From Pigoraptor vietnamica (Eukaryota; Opisthokonta; Filasterea), in NCBI GenBank assembly GCA_943704525.1, contig CALSCQ010002118.1, forward strand, positions 1 to 15,995: a stretch of DNA of 15,995 nt. The letters are read 5' to 3'. The position numbers and the translations under genes were made by a program. The notes below the pieces were generated by a model, which was given only the letters and a program-made list of their open reading frames with translations, ran no database searches and was not told the origin of the DNA. The stretch's first letter is position 1, and each line of letters starts with the position of its first letter. Shown one piece after another: positions 9,089 to 15,995 of the stretch.

Positions 9089-12000
9089 ATGGCACGCCCC
9101 TTCGCCACGGGCGCCGCGTGCGCCGTGTGTGTGCTTGCGATTGCCTCGATTGCCCTCGCCGCGCCCTCGGGCGGAGGTGTGTGTGTGTGTTGTGTCTTCG
9201 AGTGTGCTTATTTGTGGTCTTTGCGGTGAGTGCGGTGCCATTTGCTCACCATCATCTCGCACATGCGACGAACAACAGGCGTGGGCATGACCTCCGCTTC
9301 GGCTGATGACGAGGACCTCCGCGAGTTCATGCCGGTGTTCTCCTCTGCGATTGTGGAGCACGAGGATGCCGACGAGCGCGCCCTGCGCCACGCACGCAAC
9401 GCGGACGAGTCCGAGCACGTGCAGCCGTACGCAAGCCGCCTCACGCTGCGCTTCACGACACCCCTCGGCGAGCACGTGTTCGAGGACCTCCGTGTCGCAC
9501 GCATCTACGCGCCGGGCTTTGCGTACAAGTACTACGAGGCGACCGGGGACGGAGACGACGCGGTGCACGTAGTGTCGGCGGTGAAGCCGCAGATTGTGAC
9601 GTATTTTGGCTACGGCGAAGAAGCGAAGATTGCGCTGACGTACAACGGCCCCGAGGACTTCCACGCGACCATTTTAACAAACGAGGCGCACTATGTCGTC
9701 GACACTTTTGCGGCGCAGGCGTCGTCGATGACAGAGAAGCACCGGAGGGACGTGGGCGATGCGACCATGGTGGGCATACGTCTGCTTCAGCGTGTGCGTG
9801 TGTGCGTGTGCGTGTGCGTGTGCGTGTGCGTGCATGTAACTGTGTCCCTGTGTGTCTTGTATGCAATCCCACCCTCCCTTTGTGTATGTGGGCTAGTGGC
9901 CCCATCGCCGTGCCGTGCCCTAATGCTCCGTTCGCAGGTCTTCTACAAAATGCCTCTTGATACCGCGGCGGCGCCACAGTGCGGCGTCAGCGAAGAGCAC
10001 GTGGACAAGGAGCGCCGCGCCCGCCGCGAGATCGAGCGCGGCCTTGAGCAGAAGCGCTCCCCCGGCCGCCGCCTGCTGGCGATCGACAAGTGGACGGACT
10101 GCTTCTCGCAGCAGAGCCAGGGCGTGTGGTCGGTGAAGGTCGGCATTGCGACCGACCTCGCCTTCTTCATTGCGATGGGATCTACGGAGGCGTCCGTGCG
10201 CGACGCCATCAACCAGGTGTTTGCCGCGACGAACCTCGTCTATAACGAGCAGTTCTCCGTGAACGTCCTCCTGTTCGACACGCAGCTCATGCTCACCGCC
10301 GGCGGACCGACGTGGAACAAGCAGCTCGCATCGACGACGTCCCCGCGCTCGTGCGGCTGGCCGTCGTCGAACGACATCAACGCGGCGCTCGACGCGTTTA
10401 CGTCGTGGCGGACCTCGAACAACAAGGCCGGGTCCCTGTGGCACCTCCTCTCGAACTGCTTTGGGCTTGCGTCGACGGGCCGGGGTTCGTGCGGCGGGAC
10501 GGTGGGCCTCGCGTGGGTCGGCGTAATCTGCAGCAGTTCGAACACCGGCGTGTCGAACGCGGGCGCTGGGTGCGGGGGAGACGTCATAAAGGACAAGACG
10601 TGGCTGACGTATGCGCACGAAACGGGCCACAACTTTGGTGCATCGCATTCGTTCTCGCAACAGAAAGCGCCGAACTCGTGGGGCATTATGGACTACAGCG
10701 ACGGCAAGGTGTGTGCGTGTGGCTGTGTGCGTGTGTGTGCTTGCGTGCGCTCTGTGTGTGTGTATGTGTGTATGTGCTTGTGTGTGTGTGTGCTTGTGTG
10801 TGTGTGTGTGTGTGCGTGCGCGCGTGTGCTCTGCGACGAACCGGTTTCTCATTTCTGCCGATCTCCCTCCAATCGGACTGTGCGCGCAGTGGAAGGGTGA
10901 GTGACGCGAAATGGCACCCGCACACACACGCACAGCATGAACACACAACGCACACACACGCACACACGCGCACGCCCACACGCACACATACATACATGCA
11001 TTTCCACACACATCCGCAAAATCCACACACACACACAAGCAGACACCACGCCCACGCACAGGGCGGGCGCGCACCACCCATTAACATGCAATGGGCGCGC
11101 GCGCACACACACACACACCACACAAAAGACGAGCAAGCGCTCAATGCCACGACCTGTCCACTGCAGACGAGTACCAGTTCTACACGCCCATAAACAAGGC
11201 GGAAATGTGTGGGGAGATCAAGTCGACAATCACGCAGGCGGGCTGCTGGGTCGCGCCGGGCAACACCGGCGGCGGCGGCACCGGCGGCGGCGGCACCGGC
11301 GGCACGACGACGAACAAGTGGATTCAAGACCCCAATGTCGCGCAGTACACGTGCGTCACTGGGACCTCCCCCTCGTGCGGTACCGGACAGCGCACCGTCC
11401 CGTACGTCTGCGTGACGGCTGCCGGCGCCTCGACCGCCGACGCGCAGTGCCCCCAGCCGAAGCCGGCGGCCGTGCAGGTGCGCTGCGACACGGGCATCAA
11501 GTGCTACCGGTGGGTGGCGGGCAACCCGTCGGACTACCCGTGCTTTCCCACGTGCGGCGCCGGCACGCGCACCGTCCCTTCGGTCTGCCAGGATCTCAAG
11601 GGGACGCGCCAGCTCGACAGCGTCTGCACCACGATGGTCGGCCCCGCACCGTCGCCGACGACGTCGACATGCGTGGGACAGCCTGCGTGCACGTCGAGTT
11701 ACGACTGGCGCGCGCTGTCGTCGTACACGCAGTGCCGCGTGCCATCGGCCGACAACCCGAACGGCGCCGGTTTCTGTGGCGGCAACGGACAGAAGTACAA
11801 GCCATACGTGTGCTTTGATACGGTCCGCAACATGGCCGTCGACAACTACTGGTGCTCGGCGACGACACCCCCGGACCCCGTCGGCGTGTCCTGCGACATT
11901 GGCATCCCCTGCTACCGCTGGACGACGCGCACGACCACGCAGTGCAGCGTGCGCTGCGGGAAGGGCGTCACGGGGACGTTTGCCTTCTGCGAGTCGGTTC

Positions 12001-12335
12001 TCCAGCCGGGCGTCGACGTCGGATCCGCCGCTTGCGCTGGGCTCACCAAACCCGCCGAGCCGCAGACGCCGTGCGACGCGGGGGCGTGCCCCCCGGGCGT
12101 CTCTGCGAACGACGTGCAGTACTACCAGTGGCAGTCGGTGATGAAGAAGACGTGCGACAAGCGCTGCGACGGCGGCGACATCGGCGCGTACGTGTTTTGC
12201 GCGGACACGCGGTGAGTGGCTGTGTAGCGTTTGCTGGACGCGCGTGCGTGCACGTGATGTGTGTGTGATGCTGTGCTGGGTAAACATCATGCTTGCCGAA
12301 ATGACCCTTGTTAAGTGAGAGCCCAGTCCATACTG

Positions 12336-12368
<33 letters not shown>

Positions 12369-13976
12369 TTCTCTCTCCCCTCTTTCGGCACGGCAGGTTC
12401 TCGAGCTGGCAGGAGCCGGGCGCATGCACGGGGACGCGGCCGACCACCCTCTCGCAGTCGTGCAACACGTTCTTCTGCCACTCGTACCAGGTGGTCTCCA
12501 CTTCCGCCTGCTCGGCCAAGTGCGGCGGCGGTCGCACTGGACAGTTCCGCTTCTGCATCGAGTCCACCAACGGCGTGCGCGTCGTCGCAGACGAGCATTG
12601 CGACGCACACGACGTCGTCCCTCCCTCGGCCACGTCGGCGTTCTGCAACACGCGCGCGTGCGCTGCGGGCGAGCAGGCCATCGACAGCACGGTTGCGTAC
12701 TGGCAGGCGGTGAGCGTCCCTTGCACGGTCGCGTGCGGTTCGGGCGTCATGGGCACGAAGTACGTGTGCCGGTCGCCCCTGTTCCCGCAGCTCGAACTGG
12801 AGGACTGGTGGTGCCTGCGCGCGTCGCCCAAGCCGGACGACCAGCTTCAGGTGGGTGCTGCCGACTGGTTTGCGCGGCTGTCGCACTGCTTGTTGTCGAG
12901 TCTGTGCGATAGACTCACATTCTAGGCGGTGTCTCCCTTCGTCGTCTCACTCGCCCCTCGACGCGCAGCTGTGCAACACGGACCCGTGCGAGGCCGGCGT
13001 CAGCAAGCTCACGGCTCCCCTGCCCGCCACCTACGCCCCGTACGCTGCGGGCGGCGGCGGCGGCTCTAACGGCGGCGCGATTGCGGGTGCGGTGATTGCC
13101 GTGCTCGCGGCCATTGCCATTGGCGTTGCGTGCTTCATCTACCGTGACCGCATCCGCGACACATTCAGCGGCGTGTCGTCCAAGTTCGCGTCGAGCGGCC
13201 ACTCGTCGTCGCAATCCAAGTCGGTCCTCAACATGACGAACCTCTACGAAACATCGGCGTCGAAGGGATCGCTGCAGGAGGTCGAGCTCCACAAGGCCAG
13301 CGGGTCCACCGAGGAGCTCTCGCGTGTGACGGCCGCCAGCGCGCGTCCCAAGGCACCCGTCGGGGCGGCCGCGGCCGTCGCGGCGGGCGGTGCTGCGGGC
13401 GCGGCGGCGGGTGCGGCGGCGTCCCCTTCCGCGGGCGCTGCGGCGAAACCGACGCACAAGGCGACGTACGACTACGAGCCGCAGGGCCCCGACGAGATTG
13501 GGCTGCACGCGGGCGACATGCTCGTGGTGATGCAGGCGCACGACGACGGGTGGTGCACAGGCCGCAACCTCCGCACGAACAAGAAGGGCCTCTTCCCTGC
13601 CAACTACACCGAGGCCGCCGGCGCAGCGCCCGCCGTGCCGCAGCCCTACCGCAAGGCACAGCCCGCCGTGCCACAGCCCAAGGCGCAGCCCACCCCCGCG
13701 TCGCCCGTGTCCCAGCCCAAGGCACAGGCGTCGCCCGCAGCCGCACCCAAGCCCGCCGCTGCCGCGCTGCCACCGAGGCCGGCGGCGTCGTCGTCCCCTG
13801 CGCCGGCGCGCGCCCTCCCCTCTGCCGCCGCCACGCCCGGGTCGCCCAAGCCAGTGGCCGCCCCGAAGCCCGCGCCTGCGTCCCCCGCCGCACCCGCCAA
13901 GCCCACGCCGTCTCTTCCCGCCAAGCCGCCGGGATCGCCGTCTGCGCCCCCGAAGCCGCCCAAGGGGGGCCGTTAG
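9089..13976 (+). CDS. ADAM-like zinc metalloprotease with TSP1 repeats, transmembrane helix and cytoplasmic SH3 domain
   Basis: This is a predicted cell-surface sheddase-type protease. Exons are 9089-9176, 9279-9769, 9938-10708, 10890-10896 (7 nt), 11167-12211, 12397-12850 and 12969-13976; phases agree and give 1287 residues. A signal peptide covers residues 1 to about 25. A prodomain follows, with a cysteine-switch-like PQCGV (Cys208) and basic cleavage candidates EQKR and GRR (230-238). The M12B-type catalytic site is HETGHNFGASH (420-430, zinc ligands His420/424/430, Glu421) with Met-turn IMDY (Met444). A Gly-rich linker (484-498) precedes about seven Trp/Cys-rich TSP1-like modules (504 to ~960, e.g. 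CFPTCGAGTRTVPSVC). A transmembrane helix spans ~989-1010. An Ala-rich spacer leads to an SH3 domain (1117-1169: ATYDYEP, DDGW, GLFPANY) and a Pro/Ala-rich tail with PxxP motifs. HExGHNFG recalls the ADAM10/17 branch. No disintegrin domain is recognised. The start is chosen because the signal peptide begins there. Confidence 0.92.
9791..9833 (+). repeat. GTGTGC repeat in metalloprotease intron 2
   Basis: About seven GTGTGC-like units inside the intron 9770-9937 (donor GTGGGC, acceptor TTCGCAG). Confidence 0.85.
10709..10830 (+). repeat. GU-rich intron segment upstream of the 7-nt micro-exon
   Basis: The 5' two thirds of the intron 10709-10889 is made of GTGTGT/GTGCGT runs, beginning at the donor itself. 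It is complementary in sequence type to the CA-rich segment on the other side of the micro-exon. Confidence 0.85.
10890..10896 (+). other. 7-nt micro-exon TGGAAGG
   Basis: It is flanked by acceptor TGTGCGCGCAG (ending 10889) and donor GTGAGTG (from 10897). Exon 3 ends in phase 0 at AAG 10708, and the next long exon only reads in frame if one extra base precedes AC-GAG at 11167; seven nt supplies that base plus two codons. The result is DGK-W-K-D-E-YQFYT. I recall four residues between the DGK and YQF motifs in related protist proteases, and the micro-exon restores that spacing. Confidence 0.8.
10915..11125 (+). repeat. CA-rich intron segment downstream of the 7-nt micro-exon
   Basis: CACACG/CACACA runs fill most of the intron 10897-11166. 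A non-repetitive AATGCCACGACCTGTCCACTGCAG provides the 3' splice region. Confidence 0.85.
12337..12368 (+). repeat. Poly(C) tract of 32 bases in metalloprotease intron 5
   Basis: 32 consecutive C residues lie 28 bp upstream of the acceptor CAG (12394-12396), followed by TTCTCTCTCCCCTCTTTC. It probably serves as, or extends, the polypyrimidine tract. Length from a single assembly read-out may be inexact. Confidence 0.9.
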
Positions 13977-14352
13977 CGGCCGCGAATGTGCATGAGAGAT
14001 TGACCGGCCGTGAGGCGATGCGCTGAAAGCGGCCCAATTGTGTGCAAGCTCCCGTTTTATTTGAGAGCCACTCCTTCTGTCCCGTTGGCACGTGACTCCG
14101 ACCAGCGGGCGCCACGGCCTTCGGGCATGCTGTACAAGTGCGTTTTTTTGCGCGTGCGTTTCTCTTTTTGGTGCGAATGAAAGCAACTGCAAACGAAGCG
14201 AACGCCGAGAGTGCAACGCGTGCGAGGCTGTGGGACACGGCGTGACTGAATGTGTGTGTGCGTGTGTGTGCACACGCGCCAGTGCGAGAGTAATAGAATC
14301 TGTGGGCGTGTGGTCGACTGTGACGAGTGCGAAGAGTTACGCAATGGGACGC
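13977..14352. other. Convergent intergenic gap: metalloprotease / exportin
   Basis: No gene is supported. It includes a T-rich stretch TTTTATTTGAG (14054-14064), a TTTTTTT run near 14144 and a short GT/CA-rich patch (14249-14276). No tandem duplication like those in the other two convergent gaps was found. Confidence 0.6.
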
Positions 14353-15801
14353 TCACATGCGCACGAGGCGGGCGTCCTGCATTCCGTTGGAGAGAGGGAG
14401 GGAATTTGCGCCCCGGTTGTGCTTCCTAAAGTACGAGATGTCGTTGACGAAGCGGTTGACGTTGTGCGTGAACGTTGGCTGGTCCTGCAGGCGGAGGGAC
14501 AGCGACGGGCAACAACGGGCGTGAGCCGCACACAGCCAACAACGAGAACGACTGCCGGCAATCCGCGACGGCTATTCGGCGACTTGGAGATTGACTTCCA
14601 CTATAAAGCTAGACAGCATGCGATGCGATGCGCACACGCGCGCGTGTGTGTGCGAGTGTGCGCTGCCCACCGAGACCATGCCGAGGTTCCCCATGAGCTC
14701 CATTCGCTGGGCGTGGCTGAGGTCTGCGCACTGCTCGAGGTACGCGGGCACAAACGCAGAGTAGAACGCGGCAAAATCGACAGCCGCCATGCTGTAGAGT
14801 GTCCCAACGATCTCGTCCGCCGCCAAGTCCCGCGTGCGCGCACAGAGGACGTTCAGGAGCGTGCTCACAAAGGCAAAGCACATCTTCTCGCGGAAAATTT
14901 CCTGCGGGTGGAGGGAAAGAGCGAGGGGTAAGATAAGGGATCCTTTGGTTGTGTCCCATACGACAGCGACATCGTCGAAGGTGGGGTTAGTGCACACGCG
15001 AGAGATCTCCTGGCCACGCATAGGGGCTGTGCTTGCGGTGACGTGCAAAGCGGCTGATAGCCACGTGCACAGCCTGTACAGCGACAAGGGCACCTTGTGG
15101 AACAGCTTGCACGACTGGTTGAGCTGCGCGAGTGCCTCAAGTGTCGCGCGGAACACCGTGAGATCGCCCTCACACAGAGACTGCGCAAAGGCCTGTGCCG
15201 CAGTGGACGGAGGGGATGAGTGATGGGACGCTGCATGCACGGAGATGCACACATAACACACCCGCGCGCACAGACAAGGGCAAAGGGCACACGAAGCACA
15301 CCTGCAGAATGGCGGTGAACTGCGGCTCGTTCTGGACAGGCTCTCGGGGGGGAGCCGAAGTGCCCGCGACGTTCAGGCGCGAGTCGAGCACCGACGAAGG
15401 GAAGAAGTGGCGCCAGTGGTTGCGGAGGAGATCGAGCAGCACGCTGATGAGGGCGAGGTGGACGTCGGGATTTTGCATCTGCATTGGGACAGGGTGGGAG
15501 TCAGAAAATGGTGCGAGTGGGCCCATTTCGTGCGGTATTCGTGCGTGCGTGCGTGCGTGTGCGTGCGTGTGCGTGTGCGTATACGGTGCGCATATGTGTG
15601 TTAAGGCGCCGGGGGGGAGGGGTGTGTTGATGGTGGACATTGAGCACATAAATGCGTGGAGGAGAAATCGCAACAGCGCACACCGTTACCTCCATTACGG
15701 CGGGGTAAACGCTGTCCAGACAGAGTGACATGATGCCCGGGAGGAACGGCCTGAATGCGGGCCCGTGCTCCTGCACGAGCAGCTGCAGCAGACGGAGAAA
15801 C
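14353..15801 (-). CDS. XPO6: Exportin-6-like karyopherin (C-terminal part; 5' end outside window)
   Basis: This is a nuclear export receptor of the importin-beta family; exportin-6 carries profilin-actin out of the nucleus with RanGTP. Exons on the minus strand: 15690-15801, 15302-15478, 15094-15192, 14671-14901 and 14353-14484 (TGA), phase-consistent, giving about 250 C-terminal residues of a protein normally near 1100. The assignment rests on the C-terminal blocks: LPGIMSLCLDSVYPAVMEMQ, FTAILQAFAQSL, CKLFHKEIFREKMCFAF, LYSMAAVDFAAFYSAFVPAY and PTFTHNVNRFVNDISYF. These match my memory of the end of animal exportin-6 in order and spacing, including the HK-x-IFR join across an intron. The residues are mostly helical HEAT-type sequence. 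The tail after NDISYFR is species-specific. Sequence from 15802 to the right edge reads as pyrimidine-rich intron. Another CRM1-family exportin is the main alternative. Confidence 0.82.
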
Positions 15802-15995
15802 CTGCGCAAAACGAAGCGATGCAACGCATGTCAGCATCAAGAAGGGAGGGTGTGCGTGGGTGCATGCCAGCGAAGGAGAAAGGTGGTGGTTGGGGTGGGG
15901 GGAGGCAACGCGCATGGCAACGTAGGAGGAGGGAGAGAAGCGAAGCGATGCCGTCGAAGAAGAGGAAGGGAGGGTGAACCGAAAAGGGGAGGGAG
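15802..15995 (-). other. Upstream intron of the exportin gene (partial)
   Basis: On the minus strand this stretch is pyrimidine-rich (CCTCCTTTTCCCC, CTCTCCCTCCTCC, CCCCCACCCCAACC) and ends in TTTTGCGCAG at 15802. The exon beginning at 15801 is in phase 2, so an upstream exon ending with two bases of a codon is expected to the right. Confidence 0.6.

Noticed and set aside
10686-12608. 640-codon minus-strand frame opposite the metalloprotease
   Set aside because: It is an Arg/Ala-rich shadow of GC-rich coding sequence and includes translated repeats. The plus strand encodes recognisable catalytic and TSP1 domains.
12915-14273. 452-codon minus-strand frame opposite the SH3 and tail region
   Set aside because: Its Arg/Gly-rich composition is the expected reverse complement of Pro/Ala/Gly codons. 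The plus strand shows a clear SH3 domain.
15094-15261. Reading straight through 14902-15093 as exportin coding sequence
   Set aside because: The frame is open, but splicing AAG|GTGCCC to CAG|GAAATT joins CKLFHK to EIFREKM as in the exportin-6 family, so this stretch is taken as an intron.

Overview
This is nuclear DNA from a eukaryote. It is GC-rich with GC-rich third codon positions. It carries six protein-coding genes, five of them interrupted by short GT-AG introns (26 placed here, 69 to 409 nt), and many GT/CA/GA microsatellites that sit almost entirely inside introns. The gene content (CCT chaperonin, mitochondrial carrier, exportin-6-like karyopherin, ADAM-like protease with thrombospondin repeats and an SH3 domain) suggests a unicellular relative of animals or amoebae (choanoflagellate, filasterean, apusomonad or amoebozoan-like protist) rather than a plant or fungus. 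That placement is an inference; no species is identified.

Layout, left to right, with strictly alternating strands: (1) 33-3075 (+) CCT1/TCP-1 alpha chaperonin subunit, 5' end outside the window, 8 exons visible; (2) 3440-3898 (-) intronless 152-residue conserved-looking unknown; (3) 4320-6047 (+) SLC25 mitochondrial carrier, 4 exons, 328 residues; (4) 6445-8832 (-) unrecognised protein of about 470 residues in 7 exons, ending in a probable nuclear localisation signal, with an uncertain N-terminus; (5) 9089-13976 (+) 1287-residue type I membrane metalloprotease in 7 exons, one of which is a 7-nt micro-exon; (6) 14353-15801 (-) C-terminal part of an exportin-6-like nuclear export receptor, continuing off the right edge.

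The two divergent gaps each hold a palindromic transcription-factor-type site: TGACGTCA at 4037-4044 and a 16-bp double E-box palindrome at 8854-8869. Two of the three convergent gaps each hold a 48-49 bp tandem duplication.

The genes do not form one pathway; they look like ordinary neighbours in a compact genome. The most notable locus is gene 5. Its extracellular ADAM-type catalytic domain, about seven TSP1-like modules, membrane helix, intracellular SH3 domain and Pro-rich tail lie in one polypeptide. Its reading frame depends on a 7-nt exon placed between a GU-rich and a CA-rich intron; skipping that exon would truncate the protein just after the catalytic domain.
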